64,000 bases of DNA from Paludibacter sp. UBA6032 (GTDB taxonomy: Bacteria > Bacteroidota > Bacteroidia > Bacteroidales > Paludibacteraceae), in contig DIZI01000008.1 in assembly GCA_002427885.1 (NCBI GenBank), positions 221,646 through 285,645 on the forward strand. The letters are read 5' to 3'. The position numbers and the translations under genes were made by a program. The stretch's first letter is position 1. The number at the start of each line of letters is the position of its first letter. Below are positions 16,750 through 27,056 of this stretch, piece by piece. Under the pieces are notes generated by a model. That model ran no database searches. It was not told the origin of the DNA and saw only the letters and a list, made by a program, of their open reading frames with translations.

Positions 16750-18885
16750 ATGGCTGACGCTCGTAAAGATATTGTACTTCGGTTTGGCATTGCATATATT
16801 ATTATATGTTTGATGTTTGTATTTGTAATATACAATATTGTTATTATCCAGTTCGTAGAACGTGATAATTGGTTAGCGTTAGCTGCTCATTCCAGGCAGA
16901 CAAATATTCCGGTAAAAGCAAACAGGGGAAATATTTATGCTTGCGATGGTCGTTTATTAGCAAGTTCCATTCCAACTTATTATGTGTTTATGGATTTGAG
17001 AGTGCCTGCATTACACGAAAAAAAAGGAAAGCTCTTTAAGGACAATATTGATTCATTATCCATCTATTTATCCAGTTTTTTTCATGACAGGACAGCTTAT
17101 GAATATAAAATGTCTTTGAAAAAAGCGTATGAAGAAGGAAAAGGGGAATACCAATTGTATCCGGAAAGGATTTCGTATGAACAACTCAAACAATTGCGAA
17201 CCTTGCCACTACTCAGATTGGGTAGAAACAAAAGCGGGCTTATACCAAAAGAACTTTTTAGCCGGGTGAATCCTTTTGGATCATTAGCTTCAAGGACTGT
17301 CGGTAACATATATGCAGATGAGGCTATGGGCGGAAAGAATGGTCTTGAGAAAGGGTACGATTCATTACTTATTGGTACGCCCGGAGTATCAATCCGTCAA
17401 AAAGTAGCTAATACTTATATGGAAACCGTACAAGTAGAACCGATTGATGGTATGGATGTTACAACAACAATTGATGTTGATTTGCAGGATATAGCTGAAA
17501 AAGCACTGGTCGACAGTCTACGCTCATTTGATGCATCTTCGGGATATGTAATACTTATGGAGGTTCAATCGGGAGAAGTTAAAGCGATAGTGAATATGCA
17601 ACAAAATACGGATAAATCGTATACCGAAAACAGAAATGGTGCTGTTTCGGATCTTGTTGAACCCGGATCAACTTTTAAAGTGGCATCTTTGATGGTGGCT
17701 CTGGACGATGGAAAAGTGAAGATTACAGATTCTATCCAAACAGGAAATGGTATATACTATTATGGTAAAAGTGCCATGAAAGACTGGAATGCGAACCATG
17801 GTGGATTTCATAAAATATCTGTAGCCGATGCAATAAATGCATCCTCCAATATTGGTATCTCACGGGTTATAGTCAATGCCTATGGTCAAAATCCCAGTGC
17901 CTTTGTAGATGGACTGTATGATATGAAATTAAACGAGCATATCAATTTTGGAATACCCGGTTCGGCTACACCGCGTATTCCGCATCCCAAAGATAAATCA
18001 AGATATTGGTCAAATGCGACATTACCCTGGTTGTCAATCGGATATGTTGCGCAGATTCCACCAATTTATACGTTGGCATTTTATAATGCCATTGCCAATA
18101 ATGGGAAATATATAACGCCTATTCTTGTTAAAAAAATAAGTAGAAACGGGCAGGTTGTAAAAACTTTTGAAACAGAGACTATTAAAGAATCGATATGTAA
18201 ACCATCAACTTTGCGAGACATCAAAACAACCTTATTGGGAGTTTTGGAGGGAAGACTGGCTACTGCCAGAAATGTTCATTCAAAATATGTTCGCATTGCC
18301 GGGAAAACAGGAACCGCTTTGATATCGAAAGGTGTTTCGGGATATAAAACAGGTGGAAAAACATATCAGGTATCATTTTGCGGCTATTTCCCTGCTGAAG
18401 CGCCGAAGTACACCTGCATTGTTGTCATTCGTGAACCAAAAATAGGATATCCATCGGGAGGTAAAATGGCTGGATCCGTATTTAAAGATGTTGCTGAAAA
18501 GACGATGGCATTAAAATCGGATAGAACTCCAATGAACATGGCATCCGATACTATCGGTAAATATCCTTTTACACCCTATACCAAGACCGGATACAGCAAG
18601 GCTTTACAACTTGTAATGACGGATTTGGATTTGCCAATTGTTATAAATTCAGACGAATGGGTAAAACCGGTTACTGATAAAAAGCAAACCCGTATAGAAC
18701 CATTAGTGGTTTACAACAATGTTGTTCCTGATTTGACAGGAATGGGAGCAAAGGATGCTGTTTTTTTAGCTGAAAAACTCGGTTTGAATGTACAGGTTGA
18801 AGGCAGAGGTAAAGTTGTTTCGCAAAATCTGAAACCCGGTGTTTTTGCCAGAAAAGGGACACCCATTTTACTGAATTTTGATTAA
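16750..18885 (+). CDS. ftsI: Penicillin-binding protein 2/FtsI, septal transpeptidase, with PASTA domain
   Basis: A 711-residue class B penicillin-binding protein that cross-links septal peptidoglycan. Order: one N-terminal membrane helix (about 10-34), dimerisation domain, and transpeptidase domain with EPGSTFK (catalytic Ser307), SSN (365-367) and KTGTA (Lys519). A PASTA domain (about 659-711, VPDLTGMGAKDAVFLAEKLG) closes the protein. FtsI of this kind with a C-terminal PASTA is usual in Bacteroidetes. The ATG follows the ftsL stop without a gap, indicating translational coupling. Confidence 0.96.
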   Translation: MADARKDIVLRFGIAYIIICLMFVFVIYNIVIIQFVERDNWLALAAHSRQTNIPVKANRGNIYACDGRLLASSIPTYYVFMDLRVPALHEKKGKLFKDNIDSLSIYLSSFFHDRTAYEYKMSLKKAYEEGKGEYQLYPERISYEQLKQLRTLPLLRLGRNKSGLIPKELFSRVNPFGSLASRTVGNIYADEAMGGKNGLEKGYDSLLIGTPGVSIRQKVANTYMETVQVEPIDGMDVTTTIDVDLQDIAEKALVDSLRSFDASSGYVILMEVQSGEVKAIVNMQQNTDKSYTENRNGAVSDLVEPGSTFKVASLMVALDDGKVKITDSIQTGNGIYYYGKSAMKDWNANHGGFHKISVADAINASSNIGISRVIVNAYGQNPSAFVDGLYDMKLNEHINFGIPGSATPRIPHPKDKSRYWSNATLPWLSIGYVAQIPPIYTLAFYNAIANNGKYITPILVKKISRNGQVVKTFETETIKESICKPSTLRDIKTTLLGVLEGRLATARNVHSKYVRIAGKTGTALISKGVSGYKTGGKTYQVSFCGYFPAEAPKYTCIVVIREPKIGYPSGGKMAGSVFKDVAEKTMALKSDRTPMNMASDTIGKYPFTPYTKTGYSKALQLVMTDLDLPIVINSDEWVKPVTDKKQTRIEPLVVYNNVVPDLTGMGAKDAVFLAEKLGLNVQVEGRGKVVSQNLKPGVFARKGTPILLNFD

Positions 18886-18936
18886 TAACAAAGAGACAAT
18901 ACGATTAACGACACAAATAATATTAAACTTATCATT

Positions 18937-20382
18937 ATGATTTTAGATGATATTTTGCAAAGTGTTATTCAACTAAAAACGATTGGAAACACGGATATTA
19001 ATATTGCTGACATTCAATTCGATTCACGAAAAGTGGAGAAGGGGAGTGTTTTTGTGGCAACCCGGGGAACCGCATCCGATGGACACCAATATATTTCATC
19101 TGCCATAGACAGTGGTGCGGTAGCTGTTATTTGCGAAGAAATTCCGGAGAATGTTTCCAAGAATGTTGTCTTTATTCAGGTTGAAAACAGTTCCGAAGCT
19201 CTTGGACACATGGCTTCTGCCTGGTACGGATTTCCTTCATCCAAACTAATATTAGTCGGTGTAACAGGGACGAATGGAAAAACAACAATCGTAACATTGT
19301 TATATCAACTTTTTCGTCAACTGGGTCACAACTCGGGATTACTTTCCACGGTTTGTAATTATGTAAATGAATTGGCAGTTGAAGCCACCCATACGACTCC
19401 CGATGCTTTGGCACTAAACGAATTGTTGGCTCAAATGGTGGATGCAGGATGTGAATATGCATTTATGGAAGTGAGTTCACACTCGGTTGACCAACGCAGA
19501 ATTGCCGGTTTGGAATTTAATGGGGGTGTGTTTACCAATATCACGCGCGATCATATTGATTATCATCTGACTTTCGAAAATTATTTGAAAGCTAAAAAGC
19601 AATTTTTTGATACTTTGCCTGCCGAAACATTTGCGTTGACAAATGCTGATGATAAAAACGGACTGGTCATGCTTCAAAATTCGAAGGCAAAGAAATATAC
19701 CTATTCGCTACGTACCATTGCCGATTTCAAAACCCGAATTTTGGAACATAGTTTTGAAGGTATGCTGTTAGATATGAATGACCGTGAAGTTCATGTTTCG
19801 TTTATCGGAAAATTCAATGCAAGTAATCTGTCGGCAGTTTTTGGAACAGCCGTATTACTCGGTCAGGATGAATTGGAAGTATTACGTATCATCAGTTCGT
19901 TGAAATCCGTATCCGGCAGATTTGAAACCCTGCATGCTCCTTCGGGTTATACAGCTATAGTTGATTATGCCCATACGCCGGATGCATTGACCAATGTAAT
20001 CGGGACTATAAATCAGATTTTACAGGGGAATGGCCGGTTGATAACAGTGGTTGGTTGCGGTGGAAACCGTGATAAAGGAAAACGACCTATGATGGCACGT
20101 GAGGCTGTAAATGGAAGTTGGAAGGCTATTTTGACATCCGATAATCCGAGATTTGAAGAACCTCAGGATATCCTGAACGATATGTTAGCGGGATTGGATA
20201 TACTGCAAAAAGCAAAGAGTCTGACAATTGTTGATCGTCGCGAAGCTATCCGTACGGCATGTGCTTTAGCTCAAAGCGGAGATGTCGTTCTTGTTGCAGG
20301 TAAAGGTCATGAAGATTATCAAATTGTTCAGGGTGTTAAGCATCATTTTGACGATAAAGAAGAAGTACGGAAATGCTTTTAA
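18937..20382 (+). CDS. murE: UDP-MurNAc-tripeptide synthetase MurE
   Basis: A 481-residue Mur ligase adding the third residue to the peptidoglycan stem peptide. ATP-binding loop GTNGKTT (Lys115), central HTTPDAL and a C-terminal domain with DNPRFEEP. The DNPR motif is the one associated with meso-diaminopimelate, so the third residue is probably meso-DAP. AGKGHEDYQ near the C-terminus is also typical. Located 51 bp after ftsI in the standard dcw order. Confidence 0.96.
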   Translation: MILDDILQSVIQLKTIGNTDINIADIQFDSRKVEKGSVFVATRGTASDGHQYISSAIDSGAVAVICEEIPENVSKNVVFIQVENSSEALGHMASAWYGFPSSKLILVGVTGTNGKTTIVTLLYQLFRQLGHNSGLLSTVCNYVNELAVEATHTTPDALALNELLAQMVDAGCEYAFMEVSSHSVDQRRIAGLEFNGGVFTNITRDHIDYHLTFENYLKAKKQFFDTLPAETFALTNADDKNGLVMLQNSKAKKYTYSLRTIADFKTRILEHSFEGMLLDMNDREVHVSFIGKFNASNLSAVFGTAVLLGQDELEVLRIISSLKSVSGRFETLHAPSGYTAIVDYAHTPDALTNVIGTINQILQGNGRLITVVGCGGNRDKGKRPMMAREAVNGSWKAILTSDNPRFEEPQDILNDMLAGLDILQKAKSLTIVDRREAIRTACALAQSGDVVLVAGKGHEDYQIVQGVKHHFDDKEEVRKCF

Positions 20383-20439
20383 TTGATCAATTTAAATATA
20401 TATTGAGTTTGGCGATTTTTAAATTATAAATTACTAATC

Positions 20440-20472
20440 CCGTCCCGATTGCTATCGGGAGCTATCGGGAAT
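20440..20472. repeat. Palindromic repeat of the CCCGAT...ATCGGGA type
   Basis: CCGTCCCGATTGCTATCGGG followed by a second AGCTATCGGGA forms a hairpin (TCCCGAT with ATCGGGA) plus a duplicated right arm in the murE-mraY gap. It is a second repeat family, distinct from the CCCCTTTAGGGG one. Confidence 0.7.
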
Positions 20473-20486
20473 AAAATCTAAAAATT

Positions 20487-21752
20487 ATGTTGTACCATTT
20501 ATTCCATTATTTAGATAAAATCTTTGATATTCCCGGTGGCGGTTTGTTTAATTTTATATCATTCCGAACGGGTTTGGCTTTTATACTGGCACTTACTTTG
20601 TCCACTTTATTTGGCAGGCGCATAATTGATTATTTGCAAAAGAAACAAATTGGAGAAACCATTCGTGATCTGGGTCTGGAAGGACAAATGAGCAAAAAGG
20701 GTACCCCGACGATGGGTGGAATTATCATTATTATTGCCATTCTAATCCCGACACTTCTTTTAGCAAATCTGACCAATATCTATATCATTTTAATGCTTAT
20801 TACAACCATCTGGTTAGGCTCAATAGGATTTTTGGATGATTATATCAAGGTTTTCTTGAAAAATAAACAAGGTTTAAAGGGAAAATTTAAAATTGTCGGA
20901 CAAGTAGGATTAGGACTTATTGTCGGCCTGACTATGTATTTGAGCCCGGATGTAATGATTCGTGAAAATAAGGAAGTTAAAGGTGAAACTCAACGTGTGG
21001 AAAATGTACTTTATGCGAAACAGGATATTAAATCATCCAAAACAACCATTCCCTTTGTAAAAAATAATAATTTCAACTATTCTGAACCCTTTGAATGGGC
21101 TGGTGAAAAGGCTCAGGATTATGGCTGGATTTTGTTTGTCTTAGTTGCAATTTTCATCGTAACGGCAGTATCAAACGGTGCAAACCTCACAGATGGTCTG
21201 GATGGACTGGCAACAGGTTCATCTGCGATCATGGGTGTTATTCTCGGGATATTGGCATATGTATCGGGAAATATAAATTATGCAGGTTATCTGAATATCA
21301 TGTATCTGCCCGGAACCGGCGAATTGTTAGTCTTTGCGGGTGCATTTATCGGTGCAACAATCGGATTTCTATGGTACAACTCATTTCCGGCACAGGTATT
21401 TATGGGAGATACGGGTAGTCTTACCCTCGGTGGAATTATTGCCGTTTTTGCCATTGCCATCCGAAAAGAATTACTTATTCCAATCTTATGTGGAGTATTC
21501 TTCGTTGAAAGTTTGTCTGTGATGATTCAGGTGAGTTATTTCAAATATACAAAAAAGAGATATGGTGAAGGAAAAAGGATATTTAAAATGACACCGCTCC
21601 ATCATCATTATCAGAAAGCAGGAAATGCGGGGATACAGGCAATTTTTCAACGGCCATTACAAGCTATGCCCGAATCGAAAATTGTCATTCGATTCTGGAT
21701 TGTTGGTATAATTTTGGCTGCTGTTACTATTATTACATTGAAAATAAGGTAG
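20487..21752 (+). CDS. mraY: Phospho-MurNAc-pentapeptide translocase MraY
   Basis: A 421-residue multi-pass inner-membrane enzyme that transfers phospho-MurNAc-pentapeptide to undecaprenyl phosphate, forming lipid I. Signatures seen: KKGTPTMGG near residue 72, FLDDYIK with catalytic Asp residues, NLTDGLDGLA, and the MTPLHHHYQ motif near the end. An insertion of about 50 residues follows the third or fourth helix (MYLSPDVMIRENKEVKGETQ region), as in other Bacteroidetes MraY. Confidence 0.96.
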   Translation: MLYHLFHYLDKIFDIPGGGLFNFISFRTGLAFILALTLSTLFGRRIIDYLQKKQIGETIRDLGLEGQMSKKGTPTMGGIIIIIAILIPTLLLANLTNIYIILMLITTIWLGSIGFLDDYIKVFLKNKQGLKGKFKIVGQVGLGLIVGLTMYLSPDVMIRENKEVKGETQRVENVLYAKQDIKSSKTTIPFVKNNNFNYSEPFEWAGEKAQDYGWILFVLVAIFIVTAVSNGANLTDGLDGLATGSSAIMGVILGILAYVSGNINYAGYLNIMYLPGTGELLVFAGAFIGATIGFLWYNSFPAQVFMGDTGSLTLGGIIAVFAIAIRKELLIPILCGVFFVESLSVMIQVSYFKYTKKRYGEGKRIFKMTPLHHHYQKAGNAGIQAIFQRPLQAMPESKIVIRFWIVGIILAAVTIITLKIR

Positions 21753-21767
21753 AAAAGTTTTTCATTT

Positions 21768-23102
21768 ATGAAACGAATCGTAATTTTAGGTGGAGGTGAG
21801 AGTGGGGCTGGTGCTGCAGTATTAGCTAAAAAACAGGGTTTTGAAGTGTTTGTTTCCGATATGTCAGAAATAAAACCTCAATACAAAGCCTTGTTGGACG
21901 AATTTGGAATCAGTTGGGAAGAAATGCAACATTCCGAATCACTCATCTTTAATGCTGACGAAATAGTAAAGAGTCCCGGAATCCCGGAAAAAGCCCCCTT
22001 AATCAAAAAGCTTCGTGCATTGGGAAAACCTGTCATTTCTGAAATTGAATTTGCCGGCCGTTATACTACTGCGAAAATGATTTGTATAACAGGGAGTAAC
22101 GGTAAAACAACTACAACGATGCTGGTGTATCATGTTTTGAAAAATGCTGGATTTAATGTAGGTTTGGCGGGGAATGTAGGACAAAGTCTGGCTTTACAGG
22201 TGGCAACAGAAAATTTCGATTACTATGTAGTGGAACTGAGTAGTTTTCAATTGGATGGAATGACTGAATTCAAAGCCGATATTGCAATTCTCTTGAATAT
22301 TACTCCTGATCATTTGGACCGCTACGATTATAATTTCCAAAATTATGTGGATTCAAAATTTAGAATTACCCAAAACCAGACCGATCAGGATGCTTTTATC
22401 TTTTGGGATAACGATCCTGTTATAAAAGCCGAACTGGAAAAACGGAATATACAATCGGCATTGTATCCCTTTGCCATTGAAAGATCTGAAAAGACGAAAG
22501 CATTTATCGAAAAAGATGAGCTAATAATAAAAACATTAAAAACAATTTTTACTATGCCGACATCAGAATTAGCATTACAAGGTATACACAATACCTTCAA
22601 TTCCATGGCAGCAGGTTTGGCTGCCACCATCGTCAATGTGAAAAAAGAAAGTATCAGACAATCGTTGCAGGATTTCCAGGGTGTGGAACACAGGCTGGAA
22701 TACGTTGCAACTGTACGTAATGTGCGGTATATAAATGACTCAAAAGCAACCAATGTTAATTCGTGTTGGTACGCATTACAGAGCATGAAGACACCCGTTA
22801 TTCTTATTCTTGGTGGAACCGATAAGGGAAATGATTATGCTGAAATTGAAGAACTGGTAACTGAAAAGGTAAAAGGCTTAATTTTTTTGGGATTGGATAA
22901 CCGGGCATTACATAGCTTCTTTGATGGAAAAGTTGAAAACATTGTGGATGTACAATCGATGGAAGAGGCTGTAAAAGCTGCCTACGACATGGCTTATTTT
23001 GGTGATTCTGTTTTACTCTCGCCTTGTTGTGCCAGTTTCGACTTATTTTCAAACTACGAAGACCGTGGTAAACAATTTAAAGATTGTGTAAGAAATCTCT
23101 GA
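21768..23102 (+). CDS. murD: UDP-MurNAc-L-alanine:D-glutamate ligase MurD
   Basis: A 444-residue Mur ligase with a Rossmann-like UDP-binding N-terminus (VILGGGESGAGAAVLAKK), ATP loop GSNGKTTTT (Lys113), the NITPDHLDRY motif and NDSKATN, then LSPCCASFDLFSNYEDRG at the C-terminus, which is the usual MurD ending. It starts 15 bp after mraY. Confidence 0.96.
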   Translation: MKRIVILGGGESGAGAAVLAKKQGFEVFVSDMSEIKPQYKALLDEFGISWEEMQHSESLIFNADEIVKSPGIPEKAPLIKKLRALGKPVISEIEFAGRYTTAKMICITGSNGKTTTTMLVYHVLKNAGFNVGLAGNVGQSLALQVATENFDYYVVELSSFQLDGMTEFKADIAILLNITPDHLDRYDYNFQNYVDSKFRITQNQTDQDAFIFWDNDPVIKAELEKRNIQSALYPFAIERSEKTKAFIEKDELIIKTLKTIFTMPTSELALQGIHNTFNSMAAGLAATIVNVKKESIRQSLQDFQGVEHRLEYVATVRNVRYINDSKATNVNSCWYALQSMKTPVILILGGTDKGNDYAEIEELVTEKVKGLIFLGLDNRALHSFFDGKVENIVDVQSMEEAVKAAYDMAYFGDSVLLSPCCASFDLFSNYEDRGKQFKDCVRNL

Positions 23103-23186
23103 AATTGTTTATAGTTAGTTATATAACTCAAAAAATAGAGTGCAAACGAAGAACCAGTAACTCTTCAAATTTTTGAATTAAGAAAT

Positions 23187-24407
23187 ATGGAAACACTGCT
23201 AAGAAAGTACTTAAAAGGTGATGCTACCCTCTGGTTGGTATTTATTGTGCTTTGTATTCTTTCGGCTATCGAAATGTACAGCGCATCGAGCACACTGGCA
23301 TACAAGGCAGCTAGCCATACAGCACCCATGATACGTCATGTCGAATTTTTAATTGGTGGAATAGTCATCGTTTTTCTGGTGCACCTTGTTCCCTACAAAA
23401 TAATTCGCATTCTTTCTTATTTCGGATTACTCTTGTCATTTTTTTTGCTGATATTTGTACTTTTCAAAGGTAAAAGTGAAAATGATGCCAGTCGTTGGCT
23501 CGTAATATTGGGTATTCAGTTTCAACCTTCCGAGTTGGCCAAGTTGTCTGTTATAATTGTTGCCGCCGATTTTATTTCGCGCATTAAAGATTCGGAAAAA
23601 AATGAATGGATGTATTTCAGGAATACCGTTATTATGTTGGGTGTTATTTCAGTCCTCATATTACTCGAAAACCTTTCTACAGCTATGATCCTTTTTCTGG
23701 TTGTTTTTATCATGATGTATATTGGACGCATTTCCCTGAAGTATCTCGGATTGCTAACTGTGGCTATTTTAATTGCAGGTGCTCTTGGATTTACTGCTTT
23801 TAAAACAATACCCAAGTCTGTAATGCCTGCTATGTTCGACCGTGGTTACACCTGGATAGCACGATTGGACAGAAATAAAGAAGTTCATGTAAATAAATAT
23901 GTTATAAACGACGCGAACCTTCAGGAACAGCATGGACGAATTGCTATTGCACGCGGTGGAGTTTTTGGAGTTCTTCCGGGAAATAGTATAGAACGAGATT
24001 TTCTCCCACAAGCTTATTCCGATTTTATTTATGCAATTATAGTTGAAGAAATGGGATTGATAGGAGGGATCTTTGTCATGTTGCTTTATCTGATTTTACT
24101 TTTTCGGGCGGGAAAAATTGCAACCAAGTGTTCATCTGTTTTTCCGGCACTGTTAGTCATCGGACTTTCGTTAATGATCGTGATACAGGCGCTGGTAAGT
24201 ATGGTTGTTTCGAGCGGTTCAGGTCCGGTAACCGGACAACCTTTGCCAATGATCAGTAGAGGTGGTACTTCAATACTCATCACCAGTATTTATTTTGGTA
24301 TTATCCTGGGCATTACCCGCCAAATAAAAGATGATCAAGCATCAATGAGTGAAACAACAGAAATACCTGATGATGGAATTCCTGTCGTGGATCTGGAAAA
24401 TTTATAG
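23187..24407 (+). CDS. ftsW: Septal peptidoglycan polymerase FtsW (SEDS family)
   Basis: A 406-residue SEDS-family membrane protein with about ten helices that polymerises glycan strands together with FtsI. Motifs: SRWLVILGIQFQPSELAKL around helix 3-4, YSDFIYAIIVEEMGLIGG, and the C-terminal GQPLPMISRGGTSIL. It sits between murD and murG, the standard place for FtsW rather than RodA. Confidence 0.95.
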   Translation: METLLRKYLKGDATLWLVFIVLCILSAIEMYSASSTLAYKAASHTAPMIRHVEFLIGGIVIVFLVHLVPYKIIRILSYFGLLLSFFLLIFVLFKGKSENDASRWLVILGIQFQPSELAKLSVIIVAADFISRIKDSEKNEWMYFRNTVIMLGVISVLILLENLSTAMILFLVVFIMMYIGRISLKYLGLLTVAILIAGALGFTAFKTIPKSVMPAMFDRGYTWIARLDRNKEVHVNKYVINDANLQEQHGRIAIARGGVFGVLPGNSIERDFLPQAYSDFIYAIIVEEMGLIGGIFVMLLYLILLFRAGKIATKCSSVFPALLVIGLSLMIVIQALVSMVVSSGSGPVTGQPLPMISRGGTSILITSIYFGIILGITRQIKDDQASMSETTEIPDDGIPVVDLENL

Positions 24408-24467
24408 TCAAGTCCGGCAATAGAAGAATAGTAATTAAATCCCTTTTAATAGGTTAAGGATAATATT

Positions 24468-25568
24468 ATGAAAAATAAATTCATTATCAGTGGTGGCGGA
24501 ACAGGAGGGCATATTTTCCCGGCTATCAGCATTGCTAACGCTCTCAAAAAAAGATTACCTGATGCAGATATTCTTTTTGTTGGCGCAATTGGGCGCATGG
24601 AAATGGAACGGGTTCCTGCCGCTGGCTATCCAATCGAGGGTTTGCCTGTAAGCGGATTTGACAGGAAACACTTGCACCGCAATGTAAAGGTGTTGTGGAA
24701 TTTAATGCGAAGTCTTGTATTGGCCCGTCGCATTGTGAGTCGGTTCAAACCCGATGTGGCAATAGGTGTCGGAGGTTATGCCAGTGCTCCCACACTCCGG
24801 GCAGCAACAGGTTTAAAAGTTCCAACACTTATTCAGGAACAAAATTCGTATGCAGGTGTTACTAATAAGTTATTGGCTGAGAAAGCATCTTGTATTTGTG
24901 TGGCTTATGAAGGAATGAATAGATTTTTCCCTGAAAATAAGATTGTTTTAACAGGGAATCCGGTTCGTCAGGATTTATTTTTGGTTGAACCACGAACAGC
25001 CGAAGCGTATCAATTTTTTGGATTCGATCCCAATAAAAAAACCTTATTGGTTGTTGGAGGAAGTTTAGGAGCCCGGACATTAAATCAAAGTATTATCGCC
25101 AAACTGGATGAACTGACAAAGTCGGATATACAGGTGATATGGCAAACCGGAAAATTTTATATTGAATCGGCTCGTAAAGCCGCTGAGCCTTTTACTTCTC
25201 CAAATTTGTTGGTGACAGATTTTGTTTCACGTATGGATCTGGCTTATTCCATTGCCGATTTAGTTATTTCACGAGCCGGAGCCAGTTCAATTTCTGAATT
25301 ATGTCTATTGGCTAAGCCTGTTATTTTAGTACCTTCGCCTAATGTTGCAGAAGATCATCAGACTCAAAATGCGTTGGCACTGGTCAGAAATGAAGCGGCT
25401 GTAATGATTAAAGATGTAGATGCAAATGAACAATTAGTAATCAGAGCATTGAGTTTGATAAAAGATGATATTTCATTAAAAAAATTGAGTATAAATATTC
25501 TGAAAATGGCTGAAAAAGATTCAGCTGACCGGATTGCAGATGAAGTAATAAAATTAATAGTCCCCTAA
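24468..25568 (+). CDS. murG: UDP-GlcNAc:lipid I GlcNAc transferase MurG
   Basis: A 366-residue GT28 glycosyltransferase making lipid II at the inner membrane. N-terminal GGGTGGHIFPA loop (residues 9-19), HRNVKVLWNL, GVGGYASAP, and the UDP-GlcNAc site with SRAGASSISEL near residue 265 and DHQTQNA. The last codons (IVP-stop) fall in a degenerate repeat copy at 25560-25586, as in mraZ. Confidence 0.96.
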   Translation: MKNKFIISGGGTGGHIFPAISIANALKKRLPDADILFVGAIGRMEMERVPAAGYPIEGLPVSGFDRKHLHRNVKVLWNLMRSLVLARRIVSRFKPDVAIGVGGYASAPTLRAATGLKVPTLIQEQNSYAGVTNKLLAEKASCICVAYEGMNRFFPENKIVLTGNPVRQDLFLVEPRTAEAYQFFGFDPNKKTLLVVGGSLGARTLNQSIIAKLDELTKSDIQVIWQTGKFYIESARKAAEPFTSPNLLVTDFVSRMDLAYSIADLVISRAGASSISELCLLAKPVILVPSPNVAEDHQTQNALALVRNEAAVMIKDVDANEQLVIRALSLIKDDISLKKLSINILKMAEKDSADRIADEVIKLIVP

Positions 25569-25586
25569 ATCCCATAAATTGGGCTT
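25560..25586. repeat. Degenerate repeat copy overlapping the murG stop codon
   Basis: GTCCCCTAAATCCCATAAAT followed by TGGGCT resembles a decayed copy of the CCCCTAAATCCCCTAAAGGGG-type element. It supplies the TAA of murG at 25566-25568. The match is weaker than for the other copies. Confidence 0.45.
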
Positions 25587-25592
25587 AATATT

Positions 25593-26972
25593 ATGAATAA
25601 GTTTACAAAGTATTATTTCTTAGGAATTGGTGGTATTGGTATGAGTGCATTGGCACGTTATTTCCATACTAAAGGCTTTCAGGTTGCAGGATACGACAGG
25701 ACAGAAACAAAGTTAACTTCCGATTTACAAACCGAGGGAATTTCTGTTTGCTTTGACGAGGGTGTTGATCAAATTCCGGAGATTTTTAAACAGCCAATAT
25801 ATACACTGGTAATTATTACACCTGCCATTCCGCATGATCATCCACAACTGGTTTATTTTCAGGAAAATAATTTTACAATTCAAAAACGGTCACAAGTATT
25901 GGGGGATATCACCCGCCAAAGTAAAGGAATCTGCATTGCAGGAACGCATGGAAAGACAACAACATCAACGATAACTGCCCACTTACTTTATCAGTCACCG
26001 GTATCATGCAATGCTTTTTTGGGTGGTATTTCAAATAATTACAATACCAACCTATTGATATCCAAAGAAAGTAATTTGGTGGTGATTGAGGCTGATGAAT
26101 ACGATCGTTCTTTTCATCAACTTTCACCCTATATGGCTGTTATTACTTCTGCCGATCCCGATCATTTGGATATTTATGAGACACCTGAAGCTTTTAGGGA
26201 AAGTTTTGAGCATTTCACGTCTCTTATCCGACCCGATGGTGTTCTTATCATGCGAAAAGGAATCGATATTCATCCGAGATTACAAAAAGGAGTAAAGTTA
26301 TATTCATATTCGATGGATGATGGCGGAGATTTTCATGCGGAAAATATCCAAACTATTAATGGTTCTATTCACTTTGATTTTGTGACACCAAACGATCGGA
26401 TTGACAATGTTCGTTTGGGTGTTCCGGCCCGAATAAACATAGAAAATAGTGTTGCTGCTATGGCTTTAGCCTGGCTCAATGGGGTTTCTGTGGAGGATTT
26501 ACGTACAGGAATCTCATCTTTTGCCGGTATTTATCGTCGCTTTAACCTGGTATATAAATCCGATAAAGTAGTATTCATGGATGACTATGCACATCATCCC
26601 AGTGAGCTGAAAGCCAGCATATCATCTATTCGTGGGTTGTATCCTGACAGAAAAATTACCGGTATCTTCCAACCGCATTTATATTCACGTACCCGTGATT
26701 TTGCCGGTGATTTTGCTGAGGCCTTGTCACAACTGGATGAACTGATATTACTGGACATTTATCCGGCTCGTGAATTGCCTATGGAAGGAGTTAGTTCAGA
26801 GTTAATATTTCGCGATGTTAAACTTAAAAATAAAACATTGTGCTCCTATGAAAATCTATTACCTTTGCTAAAAGATAAACAAACAGATGTTTTGGTTACT
26901 TTTGGAGCGGGCGACATTGATAAACTGGTGCCAAAGATTGCGGAACAGTTGAAGAAATTTCCGGTAATATAG
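25593..26972 (+). CDS. murC: UDP-N-acetylmuramate:L-alanine ligase MurC
   Basis: A 459-residue Mur ligase attaching the first amino acid. N-terminal GIGGIGMSALAR nucleotide-binding turn, ATP loop GTHGKTTT (Lys121), EADEYDRSF, ADPDHLDIY and MDDYAHHPSELKASI. C-terminal IFQPHLYSRT is also typical. It lies directly before ftsQ in the cluster. Confidence 0.96.
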   Translation: MNKFTKYYFLGIGGIGMSALARYFHTKGFQVAGYDRTETKLTSDLQTEGISVCFDEGVDQIPEIFKQPIYTLVIITPAIPHDHPQLVYFQENNFTIQKRSQVLGDITRQSKGICIAGTHGKTTTSTITAHLLYQSPVSCNAFLGGISNNYNTNLLISKESNLVVIEADEYDRSFHQLSPYMAVITSADPDHLDIYETPEAFRESFEHFTSLIRPDGVLIMRKGIDIHPRLQKGVKLYSYSMDDGGDFHAENIQTINGSIHFDFVTPNDRIDNVRLGVPARINIENSVAAMALAWLNGVSVEDLRTGISSFAGIYRRFNLVYKSDKVVFMDDYAHHPSELKASISSIRGLYPDRKITGIFQPHLYSRTRDFAGDFAEALSQLDELILLDIYPARELPMEGVSSELIFRDVKLKNKTLCSYENLLPLLKDKQTDVLVTFGAGDIDKLVPKIAEQLKKFPVI

Positions 26973-27056
26973 TTTGCAATTTTAAAATGCTGATTATGAA
27001 AATCATTCTTCTCCTTTAGCTGAAATCGGTAATTGAAAATAAATTTAGTTCTTCTT

